NCBI GenBank assembly: GCA_011009095.1
Contig: VTPC01008821.1
Coordinates: 124,001 to 188,000, forward strand
From: Ignelater luminosus
Taxonomy: Eukaryota; Arthropoda; Insecta; Coleoptera; Elateridae
Length of the DNA: 64,000 nt
Direction of reading: 5' to 3'
The translations under genes and the position numbers were made by a program. The notes below the pieces were generated by a model that saw only the letters and a list, made by a program, of their open reading frames with translations, did not search any database and was not told where the DNA came from. Below are positions 46,075 to 58,030 of this stretch, piece after piece; position 1 is the first letter of the stretch; each line of letters starts with the position of its first letter.

Positions 46075-47449
46075 AAAAGAAAAACAATTGAAAAAATATT
46101 TTTAAGAAAAAATTATCAAGTTGCACACAAATAAATAACAAAAAGCTAGAAATGAGATTAGATATAAATCTTGAAAGTAAGTAAATAATATTAGGTGTGT
46201 ACATTTGATGACATTAAAGTGATATCAAATGTTTGGTTTGTTACAAATTTATTCTTAGAAATTAATACGAACTAATTTACTATTTTTGAAAACCTTTTCC
46301 TTGTTCCTGTAGTTCGTAATTATAATTTACTTCATTTTGTAATTAGTTGTCCACATGCAGTACTGCATAGTCTTGTCTTACCATCAATTAGATAATATTT
46401 TGCAATTTGTTGCAATCATAAATCTTTTTGAATCTTTAGATTGCATGTCAAAAAATTAGTTCTTGCAGAGTTAAAACAAAATTCTAAACATGTTTTTCTA
46501 ATAAACATGTACAGAAATGAAGCCAATAGCGCATACACGGTGTTAAATAAAACTTATGAGGAGTCACAAACACAATCGGGGATTTAATGCGCCAAATTCC
46601 TTTCTACACAGTGAGTTTACATACTTGGCTTAAGACTTGTAGGTAATGCTGAATCTACCATGAAACAAAACTTCCTTCGCTGCTACCAGAGAAATTTCTT
46701 CCAATTTAAAGAGTCTTCTCGAGAAACGAATCGTGCATTACCTTGAACGCAGGAATTGCTAGTTTGTGTCTTTTCATAATCATGAAATACAAATGTTAGT
46801 TTGACCAAAAAAAACATAACGACAACCAACGTTGGCATGACCCCTTGAAACTTGTAAACCTTGTTGATTTTTTCCCGGCTTTCCAAAAGTTAGAACGTTA
46901 TTATTTTTCCTTGTTTGTATCTCGTGTTGAGAAACTTTTCTAATTAGACGTCCAATCCCTAAGCGAATCTTTGCCAATCTGCAAATCTTTGTAGATCTTC
47001 AAATTTTTGCTAGTTCTACAGACAGAATACAATGTCTAAAGGCACCCACCAAATGAAGCATTTAGTCATGGAAATGGGAAAGTATAACTCTTAGTTAACA
47101 AGATGAAATAAGACGGGAAAATGAGCTTCGTTGCAACCACTGCCAAGTAAACACCTTCCCAACTCTACTCTTCTAAGTTTACCTTACTTCTTTTGGTTCT
47201 TTTTTTGCTTCATGCTGCAGCTGTTTGTGTGATTACATTTGGATTGCCCATAACTTTAAATTTAATATTATCAATTGCCCTTATAACAGTCTTTAATAGA
47301 TTGACATCGACGTCCCTTTCTTCAATAACGACTTCTTTGCATCCCCGTCCACACTGCTTAACCTATAGATGGTAGCTATAAATACTGGTATGTCTTGTCA
47401 CTTCTCCATTGCAGTAATTTCATTTCTACTTAATTACATTTGTACTAAT
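46075..47449. other. Spacer between Ly6 copy 2 and the RTE fragment
   Basis: No supported gene. 46580-46680 has faint similarity to Ly6 exon 3 (CTTGGCTTAAGACTTGTAGG versus CTGGCTTAGAGTACTT) but no cysteine pattern survives. Confidence 0.35.
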
Positions 47450-48113
47450 CCTCTCTCTTGAACAAAAACGCTCTACACAAAATTTCGATTACTAGTTTTT
47501 GTACTAGATCGTACCCAGAAGAGGTAAGACGAGAACACTTAGTTAGGGATCCATCGTCATCAGCACTATTTCGTCCATTGTTAAACAGTTGTATCCAGTT
47601 ACTGGATATTCGTTTTATATCATCGGGGACCTTCCTCTGCTGCTCTTTAAGTATTCTCTCTTCTCCCTCTCTAACTTCATGTTCCAGATATATGTATTTT
47701 TCAACTACTTCAATAGGCTGTTATCAACTTGCATTAGGTTGGTCATCATTTTGGTTTTTGAGAAATTAAGTTTCAAACCTACCGTATCCTTGATTATGTT
47801 TTTTGTCAGTGCTTATAAAATCAGTTTCGTTTTTGGTCTTACCATCTGAACTTCTTCATGTCCACTATCTCTGAACTTTTTTGTAGAGAAAACTATTCAT
47901 TTGGTGCAGATTTGTTTCTAGTAGGAAGCTTAGAAGTGTCTCTTCTCTGTTATGTCGTCCTGGGTTATCAAAGTTTCCTAGAGCTCTTTCGGATGGATCC
48001 GTTTTCATCCCAATTTTGGCATTAATAATAATTATGAAATGCGACGGATACAGCCGCAGTCTGTAGCAGTTACTGCTGGGTGAAAAGAAATTCACTCTTA
48101 TAGCTACCACCAA
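47450..48113 (-). mobile_element. Degenerate RTE-clade non-LTR retrotransposon (endonuclease plus reverse transcriptase piece)
   Basis: Minus strand 48113-47865 encodes an apurinic-endonuclease segment: NAKIGMKTDPSERALGNFD, GRHNREETLLSFLLE and LHQMNSFLYKK, followed after stops by DGKTKNETDFISTDKK. This is the pattern of insect RTE endonuclease-reverse transcriptases. After a large internal deletion it continues with VGLKLNFSKTKMMTN and IEVVEKYIYLEHEVREG (47640-47790), from the palm/thumb of the reverse transcriptase. Stops and the deletion make it inactive. It lies between Ly6 copies 2 and 3. Confidence 0.75.
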
Positions 48114-48289
48114 GGCATAAGATAACTAAGACCTAATGATTGTTTATTATTCTCATTCTCAGCGATTAATTCAGATGTTAATATAAATTTTTATTATTAT
48201 TATAACTCACAGTGTATAATAAATTAACTAATAACTACCACTTTTGACTTCTGAAAACACTTCAACTAGGTTTTATAGACAAAGGTAGA

Positions 48290-48963
48290 TTATTGTAGTA
48301 CGCTTTCAGTAAGAGATCCATGCCTATTGCATTTAGGAGTGGAACAGGTATTACATGAATACACTTTCATCGCACTTGGATTCTGAATAAGGAGGCGGTA
48401 AATAAGAGTGCAAAAATCTGGATTGGAAGAATAAGTGCAACCTCTACCGAATATTCTGTAATCTGTTAATCAAAAGAAGAAAATATTGAGTAGCATAATA
48501 AATCTATATAACCTTATGTAATGTAGGCTTAGATTTAATTTATTTATTGAAGGAAGAAGTTTCACACTTACTTTTAGCTCTTATATCTGTTTGTTGGCAC
48601 ATCGCTAGAGATCCTCCTGGACATTCTACTAATTTCATAGAAGAGATTACTCCTTTGGCACAATTACTATTTGGCCCTCCTTTGCATTCATAACATTGCA
48701 GTGCTTCAGCTAAATAATGGAAATACAAAAACGTTTCAAAATCTATATCTTATAAATATCGGACATCCTGTATAATATTATAATTGCAAAATTGTATTTA
48801 CAGAGACATTTGAAATTGACTTGAGATGTTTTGACCTTTAGACAAGTGTTATTGATTTTAGATTGTTTAGTGTTATAAAAAATACATTATTACCTTGACA
48901 AAACTCAAGTATCAAAACACTAAATACACATAACCACAAAATCTCTAATTTAACCATTTTCAT
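48290..48963 (-). CDS. Secreted Ly6/uPAR-type three-finger protein 3, three exons, 126 aa
   Basis: Exons are 48963-48894, 48709-48572 and 48462-48290 (stop TAA). Introns are 184 and 109 bp, GT-AG, phase 1, the same plan as gene 1; exon 2 has exactly the same length (138 nt). The signal peptide starts MKMVKLEILWLCVFSVLIL; a second Met two codons in is an alternative start. The mature part starts at EALQCYECKG with cysteines at 29, 32, 40, 53, 61, 78, 87, 106, 109 and 114 and the final PKCN motif. The tail extends nine residues beyond that of gene 1 (RHGSLTESVLQ) and has no GPI-type hydrophobic end. All splice sites and cysteines are intact, so it is probably functional. Partner and role are unknown. 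Confidence 0.88.
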
Positions 48964-49036
48964 AGGAATTATACGTTTGCACTTTGCAGTGTCGTTATGC
49001 AAATGCAATTTGCGATTTTGAATCGATCAACATAGC

Positions 49037-49047
49037 TTATATTATAT
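49037..49047 (-). promoter_or_regulatory. Candidate TATA box of Ly6 gene 3
   Basis: ATATAATATAA on the minus strand, 74 bases upstream of the start codon, a spacing similar to that of gene 1. No clear initiator was seen. Confidence 0.35.
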
Positions 49048-52000
49048 CCCAAGGAAATTTATTTTTGATACAGGGAATTTCTTATTTGATAAATATTGGG
49101 GAAATACCCTGCCATTAATGATATGTAAATTACTTAATTTTCTTGATTTTCTACTTTTTTTTTGATGTTTTGGTTTTAAATTATTTTCCTTTCTGATAAT
49201 GACTGAGTCTCTGAAAATAATTCTTTCCCTATCTCTTGTAAGTACAGAGTGTCAAACATGCTAGACATGACAATAAAAATTAAAACAAAACACAGTGTAA
49301 GTAAAACAAAATAAAATTCAAATTGAACACTCCCATATTAGTTCAATCAATAATGTACTTATTTTGTATACAAATTCATTTGAAGACAATTCAAGAATTA
49401 TGTAGGTCAGAACAGGCAGAGATTAGATAGCAGAATATAAATCATTTCATTAAAAACCATAAATGCAATACAGTAATGAGTAATCATAATATGGAATTTT
49501 TACATCAGTTTGATTTTAAAAAACAAATGCACTATAAAAAGAGGAAAATTACAAAAATTCTTGAAGGGTTACCCAAAATCAACTTGACCAATGTTTTTCA
49601 AAAAGCCCAAATTTAACTTAACATATAATTTAGGGTTAAGAAGGCTTCCAAGACGGAATCCTCTATAAAACTATAGCCTGTAGAAATATAAAAAGCTACA
49701 AAACCTCATGGATCTTCAAGAATCCGAAAGCCTGCAAGGAGCTCAGAGTTCTACAAAAACTCCAAAGCATATTTGTACCAAGCGTACAGTATTACACAGT
49801 CGTGTACGTTTTGGACTTCAAACCTCTCATTGGTAAGCAACAACCAATATTGTACAAATATAAGTTACAAATCCGCTATTCATGACCGAGGAAGCTTTAC
49901 AAAGCAAATTTATCAGACTGTTCGATCTATCTAGTATGTCGTTCCTGTTCGTCACAATTCATCCCCTAAATGACTTTGCTGCTACAGTTGTCACAATATT
50001 GCAAACACGTTGACTTGTTTGTTGCCAAACTCTAGACGCTAAATAAATTCCTCGGCATCTGTCTTCATCTATGTCAGCCACTGAGCTTTCCAGACCGTCT
50101 CACTCTTTCAAAAGTTCCTGGCCTGTTTCAAACTTCATCGCAAGCATTCATAATACTTTAGATAGGTTCTTCTCGAGTATTCACTAGGGTGGTATAGACC
50201 AGATTCTTGACGTGACCTCAAAGGAAAAAGTCAAATCAAATCTGACTAAAAAATAGAAACTCTTCTTCTAAGTGAAAATGTAGCAAACTTTTGTACAAAA
50301 GTTTAAAAATTTTTAAAGTTTAAAACCCGCTCTCGCAAGGTGTACTACATGGTGACACAATATCTCTTTACCAACACAATACTGTTTTGCCAACTTTAAT
50401 TACATTGTCGGCTAATCTGATTATACTGCTCACTATCGTCGGAATACTCCAGAAGAGTGCAAAATAAAGTCTAAAACAAAATTTCTTAGCAAATTTCTCA
50501 TTTCTAATCTTGCAAACGAGTTGCACTTGTGGTTTGAAAAGGAGCTCTTTCGTTATCACAGAAACTATTAACAGCGAAACATACTGGAAGGCGTGCCTGG
50601 AAAAACGTTTTCTGCCTTTCCTAAAAAGACATGACGAAAACCTATTGTTTTAGCCAAACCTCGCGACTTATTATTCAGAGGAGACAGAAGAAGGTATGCT
50701 GTCAACAGCGTTGATTATATGCCAAGAGAATTCAATCCGCCGAACAGCCTTGAATTTCGACTCATTGAACAATATTGGGAACATTAAGAAAAACAGGTGA
50801 AATGCCCAAATGATTGAACAGTTTCGATTTTTATAGACTTGAGCATCACGACAGGTCACTACAGAGCTTATTCAAAAGCTCATGGAACCAGTTCGGGACA
50901 ATGTCTGATCGACGCAATGCGCAATTTTGCTGTGTTCACCCATTAATATCACCGATATAAAATCGTGATGAAGATGAAAAAATTTCACAAATTGTAGTCG
51001 AAGTGGCGCAAAACCTTGACCTCTTAAAATGAGCACAAACAATTGAATGATGCATTTTGTAAACTATTGGATGAAAACTCGTTGAATTTTGATTTCCAGC
51101 TTGGTAGGTGGTTTTGAAATAATCAAGAAATCAAATCTTGAAGTTGCAATGATGTAGCTTTTCTGAACTTAATATCTGATAAAAACCGTTAAAAGAGTTG
51201 AATTGGAAAACGAACTACTCTATGCAAAAAGACAAGTCGACAGAAGCTCCTTTTGTGTCGGGACCTAGAAGTTTTACTTGTGTCGTGATAGATCTGCCAC
51301 TTAGATCATAAGACTGGTTATAAAAGTGTTGCTATCTATGTCTTGGTGTCTCAAAAGTAACCTATAGACTAAAAAACATGAAGAATTAGCAGCATGCAAA
51401 AGTTGAAAAAGTTTTGAATTTTTATTCTTAAGCATATTCGTCTCGCGCGCCATTCATTAAAGTTTTTCCTGTTTGTTTATTAAAATCCTTTTGAAATCGT
51501 GTAAGAGTACTAGTTACTCCCTACTGTCGTATTCAGTAACCATCAGCAAAAGCAAAGAAGAGATTTAACCGAGCAATTTAGTTTTGACCTTACCTTACCT
51601 AATGTGTAAAAGTTTTATTTAAAATTTCTTGTTTTCTCAAAAATAAAATGAGATGAAATTCTCTATACGTTTGTTACTTTAAAGTTTCTACTATTTTTTG
51701 TAGTTTTGTGTGTGATATGCTTGTTAGAGGTGCAGTGGGTTAGCCCTCTACGTTGAAAAGAAATTGTCACGCCATTGAAGAATTTAGAGAATTCTCTATT
51801 TTCAGAATCAGAAGTCAATTTGAAACATTAAGTTACTTAAAGGCTTAACTGTTTGTGACATGACGTATGACCTTGCCATAGGTCGATTGCTGATTCTAAA
51901 AATAAAGAAAAATTCAAAATTGTATGTTAGACACTTTATAGTAACAAACGTATAGAAAATTCCTTCCCGGTATCTCATTTTGTTCTTGAAATATTGAAAA

Positions 52001-52649
52001 ATCAAGTAATTTTAAACGAAACTTTGAACCTTGGCAAGCAAAACTTAATTTTTATCGAGAAATGCGCCTGTCAAGTATTTGCACTTCAAAACACCCTGTA
52101 TAGGGGAAGGATTAATGAGGGGATATGAATTGCTAGACCTGGTGTGGTATTTATTGAATGCAGATATGTAGAATAAACATAGAATAAATAGCAGCAGTTT
52201 TGTTACGAATGTACGGTGATACTTAGAAAGTGTGGCCGATTTATTGTGAAATGCACTATATATGCTTATTTAATAAAAGACAAATATCGCTGTTAATTGT
52301 TGAAAAGCTTTAAATTGAAGTTACTTAATTTTGACTCCACCGATGTCTGAAGTTTTCTTAATTATTAAAACCATAAATGATCACCTATATCCATTTAGTA
52401 ACGTCATAATAAATTTTCTTCATGATTCCTCATTTATGGATTCATAAATTAGAATCTCATTTTTGACTTTTTAACGAGTCAGTTATGTGTGATAAATAAC
52501 ACAAATTTGTAAGGTTATAATTCATAGTTTTTTTCCCTTAAAATACTCGTATGACTCATTAATGTTGCAAATAATTTATGATTTACTAGGAAATTAAAGA
52601 AAAATGTTTGTCTTGTTTTCTTTTCAGATTTATATTTTCTCTTTCAGAT
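49048..52649. other. Unassigned stretch
   Basis: No supported gene. 49640-49790 resembles the short-period sequence next to Ly6 gene 1. Near 52083, CACCCTGTATA could be the outer end of a Tc1/mariner element, but no second end was found. Confidence 0.45.
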
Positions 52650-52707
52650 GGGCAGCTGCACTTCTTTAAAACCAGACCGAAAGAGTCTTCAAGATCATGA
52701 TTAATAA
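52650..52707 (+). other. Possible 3'-terminal exon with polyadenylation signal
   Basis: After a good acceptor (TTTTCTCTTTCAG, ending 52648) one frame reads GQLHFFKTRPKESSRS then stop at about 52700. Another frame begins with Met-Gly-Ser-Cys, a possible acylation start, and reads 18 codons. AATAAA follows at about 52703. No upstream exon was found, and the protein is not recognised. Confidence 0.25.
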
Positions 52708-55700
52708 ATCCTTAAACTGTAAAAAATTCCAGTGTATTTTTAAAAAGAGATACTCTAAAAAATCAAGCAAACGAATTAGTAGATAATCCATTTGCATGGT
52801 CCACAGCTTCTTTTTGTCATAATCCCACTACTTGGGTGTACACAATTGTTCCCTGCACTCTCGCAAGGGGTAGTTGAGCGAGCTGGTCTATTCAACTGTT
52901 CCGACCGTAGAAAAGAATTTTTCGCCTTTGTAACATCCATGATATATTTATCACAAACTGTTATTCTCATCGCCCCGTCCTGATTTCAATTCTTGGTACG
53001 ACCACCACATCCTTGGAGTGATTTGCGATTTAGGGACGAACTTGTTAAAAGTGTTCTTTGGGTGTTGGTCAATGGCTTCGGGAATTATTTTTTATGTTTA
53101 GAATATTTAAGGTCCAAATTCGACCGATTCAAAATGTGAAATGTGGTGTAAACTCAGGTAAACTTCGTGACAAGTCAGCAAGATAAGCTGCTATTCTATT
53201 CGTTAATTTGAGTAGCAAACTTGCGCCAAAAGAAATGTTTTGTACTAATTGGAAGGAAGGTTTTTAAAAAGGGACGAGGAATTATGAGAGATTTTAATTT
53301 TAAATAAATAATTGAGAAATGTTGATACTGAAATTTATTTCTAGTGGTAAACGAACAAGTCAGCAAGGACATGCTCATTATTGAACCTGCAGTGTATGCA
53401 AATGCTTTAAGAAGCTACCGGTGAAGAATGTAATGATTCTTAAACACGCAACACCTTAAGCAGCCACTGGAAGCTAATTTCGGTTATTTACTGTTGAAAG
53501 GCTTTGAAAGTTAAATACTTGAAATAATGGAAATTATTTATTCTTTGTGATTTTCTATAATGAAGTTAGCTTTAGTTTGTTCTGTTAAATAGAGATTTTA
53601 AATTTTAAGTGCAGAAAATTATATTAATAATCTCTGAGTGTTCAAAAATACAAAACGCAATGAAATTGAATTATTTCAAGGCATATTTATCCATAAAGAT
53701 ATCTTTTTCGCAAAATTTAGGGAATGGCAAATGAGAGAAATTAGCGAACAACAGTTAAAATAGCCTAAGTTGACAGTACTTTATTAAAAAAACAAACCAT
53801 AAAATATTTTTAAATTAAACTATTCCAGAAAGTAAATTTTAATATTTTTTACAAAGTCAAAGTTTTTTGTTAATGTATGTAATTTCACCCTATATAATTG
53901 GACGAGATTCATACTCAGGACAGTTCGACACGAACTCGCCACAATCAAACTGATCGTCTAGCTTTTTAATTAATTTTACAAGCTTTCCTCTTTAAATTAG
54001 TTTGATGGACCTTTATAATATCTTCTAAATAAAATATGGACTTTGTTGTAGTTACTAAATAGGCAAAGATATTAACTTTAATTTTTTTTTTAATTATTCT
54101 AAAATCTTAATAGAGCGCGTCTAGATTATCACGTCTTCTTATGGCGCAAGCGGCAGCACTTACTTATCTACAAAAGGACATTAAGCTTTCTGCTTGAGCT
54201 GGAAAGGCCACATTTGTTGCTAAGGGAAGGTTAGATCCAGAGGCTCACTGTATTGTGGTCGAAAATCACGTCTGAGAAGTCTGCATCAGTTTGAAAGTTA
54301 GATCACTGGCTTTGCTCATATTTCATTTGTGTTTTCTCATGTTTCAATAACAAACTAATTTATCTCCTGTTAAAGCCCATGATTTGTTTTGTGATTTCTC
54401 TGGACAGTTCTCGAACGAACAGTTGAGAATTCCTAAATGTACCGTTTACAAGAAACTTCATTATGGAAATTTGTCAGAGACATACCAGCAAGGTTCTGGC
54501 CCGACCAAATGGAAGTTTGCTACACTTTTCGCAAGCGAGTCGTTTTTTCGTTTCTATCTAATAAACTTTAATAATAAACTCATTCAAAGCTACGTCTTGA
54601 CCGTTAGGTCGTCTGAGCGCAATACTGTGGCATGCCTGCCTAAGTTTTTGATGATTTTACTCCTCACTTTATTTCTATGTACCATTTCGTTTCATCGCAG
54701 TTCTATAACAGTTCCGCTTCTGTCCTCTTCCTATTCCATCATCAAGTACGAGATTTGCTTTTATTCTGTGCACCTGCATTAGTAACAATTGCTCCTGTTC
54801 TAACTGATCAAAGATTCTCTATCAAGAATCATAACCTTGTAGAATTTTACCACTTTGAGCAGTTTTTAGCCTATATGCAGCTATATAGAGCAGAGGTGGG
54901 CAAGATTTTGATAATTAACCTTTGAAATGAAATCATTTAGAAGTTGCTGCTTTGGTATGCATACTGCACGCTAAACAGATTCAGCTATCGTTGCGACGTT
55001 CCTTGTATGTCTACCAATTATTTTTTTATTATTGCACAAGTGTTTCTGGGTATAAATAGGTTTTTGGGTCAAAGTTTGAAAGACTGCCTGTCTGCCTGTC
55101 TTCAATGTTACTTCCCGATCAAAGGTCGATGGCCATTTAAGCACCACTCTAGCCATGCAGAATGATTTAGTGTTGGACCTTTTCGCCAATTCAGCGTCAA
55201 TTGCGATACGATTTGTGGTTAGTGTACTCGTCAAACTAGTGGTAGCTTTCGTAGTCCTCCTTGCAGCAGTAGGTGAAGTAGATCCTGATAGAATTAGTCG
55301 TAATGGAGTACCGGCTGGCGACTCCGGTAATGATTATGACAGGGCTGATCAAGGTGTAGTCGGTGCTGGCGTTGCGCGTCGGTCTGATGAGACATGCATT
55401 GTAAAAGCATAACATAGCAGCAGATGTTCTTAGTAAGACGGAGAAGGCAGTTGTGGCAGTGTGTTGATAGATACAAATATCTTTTTCAGGCCCACACCTC
55501 CATATACGTGCGTTGTGATGATAAGGGCTTTGGGAGACTGCAAACCTACTAACCCCAGGAGAGCAAGGTGGAAACCATACACCAAAAGCTGATAGTCAAC
55601 GTGTGTTGAGCAGCGTTGGGATCACAGAACTGCTGGTGCGAGTACCTACCTAGGCTATAACGGAATGGAGATCGGCAGTCGGTCACTCTGGAAGACCGAC

Positions 55701-57949
55701 AGGAAGACGGGCCCTCAAGAACAAAAGCACTCCTGGACAGAAAAACAACTACCATCGCGTGAAAGACTCAATAGTGCTGGATATCTGGCTACTGGCTGAG
55801 TGAATTCTATGAGTTAACCGATGTTGCTGATTGAATGGAGTCACTGAACTCACTGAAAAACTTAGGAAACCGAAGATCACAAAATGAGATTTTCCATTTG
55901 GTAAGCTTGGTAAGAGAGGCGATTCTGTAGAAGGATACTCCGTTTAGACCGTTTACATTCTTCGGAAAGTATTTGCGATTTAGCAGGGGTTCTTCCGATA
56001 AATGCCCAATTTGAACCCCTCCAGTGTCGATATGTCTACTGGGCTATCGATCTATCTTGCTATCTACACACCCCAGATGGACTACAGTCAAGATGCACAA
56101 AACATAAATTTAGATTTCCTCCTGCTATTTACCTTGGCAATGCCAACCCTTCTTGTCCTTGACAACATACCGCACCACAAACTCCCTCCTGTGCGACTAC
56201 CTCTCCACGCCATTCGATTAGATTCCCTGCTTTCTTGTTTTTATTTCAGATTCACTGCAAAGAAGACCACCAACATCATCAACTGAAAAGAATCGTTATC
56301 ATCATTCACCGCGTCTTTACTTATGCTAATTATCATTCACGGTTCAAGCTCCTTCGGCTAATCACAATACTACATCGCTTCTGCGTTACTCAACTTCGTG
56401 GGCATTCCACTGCATCACCCATCATTCTTGAATCATCGACATCTTGGACTCGGCAGCTAGACACCATTATTTATCTTTGATTTAATTTGATTAATCACCT
56501 TAGAGCTTCTTCAGCAAACCTAATTTGCTCGTTTGTCATTTTCCATTTTTTTCCCAAATTTCCGCTCAATACTTTGTCCAGATGAGTCTTTTGGCCTTAC
56601 ACAGAACAATTTGCACCTGATTAATAAATTTTTATTTAAATCTCAGTTATCGATCGGTTTAACGTGGTTGGAAAGTTTTCTTACTTGGTTTACGATGAAG
56701 AAACGCTGAGTTTCATTTTTACTGAACAATCAAGTGGAAAAATTGGGCAGTTAGATCGATTTCAATCGCAGTACTCGGTTGAAGCAAATATTCCTCCAGA
56801 CCCTAAAGTTTTGATGATAGAATTTTAAATTAAGTCTTAAATATCTGTGATCAGATGTTATAGATTCACTGTCTTTATGGTGACTTCACTTCTGTTGAAT
56901 GCAGAAATGGCTCTGACTAGGTTTGATACTACCGTAGGAAGAGCTGATTCAGTTGTAACCTATGGAAGATAAGCAGACCCAATAAAAGTCTTTTTAATGC
57001 TTTCCTCCATGCACAATTGAGCTCTCACTACCTTCAAGTCAATTGAGCAAATTCATCAACTCGATGTACTGACAATCCTAAGACTTTTTATTTCTGACTT
57101 TGAAGGAAATTTTCTCATACAAAACCTTCTTTATTTGTTTCACTTTCTTTCTTTTCCCATATTTCCATAAAACGATGTAAGATAATTGAGAAAAAGCATA
57201 AAGTAACTGTGTTACCACATCTTGCTCAAGATTTTTTCTCAGATTACTGTTGTAGCCTTAGAAACTGTTAACTGTTAATAAGGAGTTAATGATGAAGAGA
57301 CCTTATGATGTCTGGGTACGGTTTATAAGAATTTTGAAGTCAACATATCTTAGTTATGCTTTCCCAATCTATTTTAAGGACACAAAATTAAAGATGCAAT
57401 TTAAGTTTTGGATTATTATTATTAGATTTGCATTCAGTTTATCCCAGCGTTTATAATCTTCGTACTAGCATATTTTGAAAGATTATGTGATTGTAATTAT
57501 AAGTTTTTTCCCTGTCTACTAAATGAAATCTCATAATTATAACCTAACTTTTTCAAATTTCTAAATCGTTCTCAACTAATCATCCAGTAGCCAAGCCTAA
57601 AATAATAAAATATTTACAACCGAAAACAGAAAAACGAAAAACAAAGAAATACTATAATTATTGTCATTTTAACGCCTAAATCAGAAACAAAAGGTCATAA
57701 AAATATGTATGAAGTATAACTGAAACCGGCTCGGTCAAGAAGAAGTGTACACCAAAACCAAAGCGGAATATAATAATACGGCAGGTTACAAAAGAACAGT
57801 GTCATTTAACCAGAACGAGGCGTTTCAAAAGGCTCCGAAATACACTAACGATTTTTTGTGACAGCCGAATCTGACGCGTGAAGTAACGGAATGAAGATAT
57901 TTTTCGTTATTTATTATTAAATGAGGTATTCTACGTCTTTTTTCTTTCG
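52708..57949. other. Unassigned stretch
   Basis: No supported gene. 55100-55800 and 56000-56470 are less AT-rich and contain open frames (55155-55412, 54384-54782, 56002-56286) without recognisable domains. They might be decayed retroelement sequence, but no diagnostic motif was found. Confidence 0.4.
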
Positions 57950-58030
57950 TTTATATATTGCTGTATCTTCCGTTTATATATAAAAGGGCAGATTAGGGCG
58001 GGCTGGAACGAAATATTTTACGACCAAAAC
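57950..58030 (+). promoter_or_regulatory. Orphan core-promoter candidate
   Basis: TATATATAAAAGGGCAGA near 57972-57990 is a strong TATA box on the plus strand with a G+C-richer flank, inside a complex 350-bp interval that is not obviously repetitive. No coding exon was identified downstream, so it may drive a gene whose coding exons lie outside the window or a noncoding transcript, or be chance. Confidence 0.3.

Noticed and set aside
46580..46680. Possible fourth Ly6 exon 3
   Set aside because: Only faint nucleotide similarity; no cysteine spacing and no exon 2 nearby.
54384..54782. 132-codon plus-strand open frame preceded by a fair splice acceptor
   Set aside because: The second half is low-complexity hydrophobic sequence and no family was recognised; kept as noncoding.
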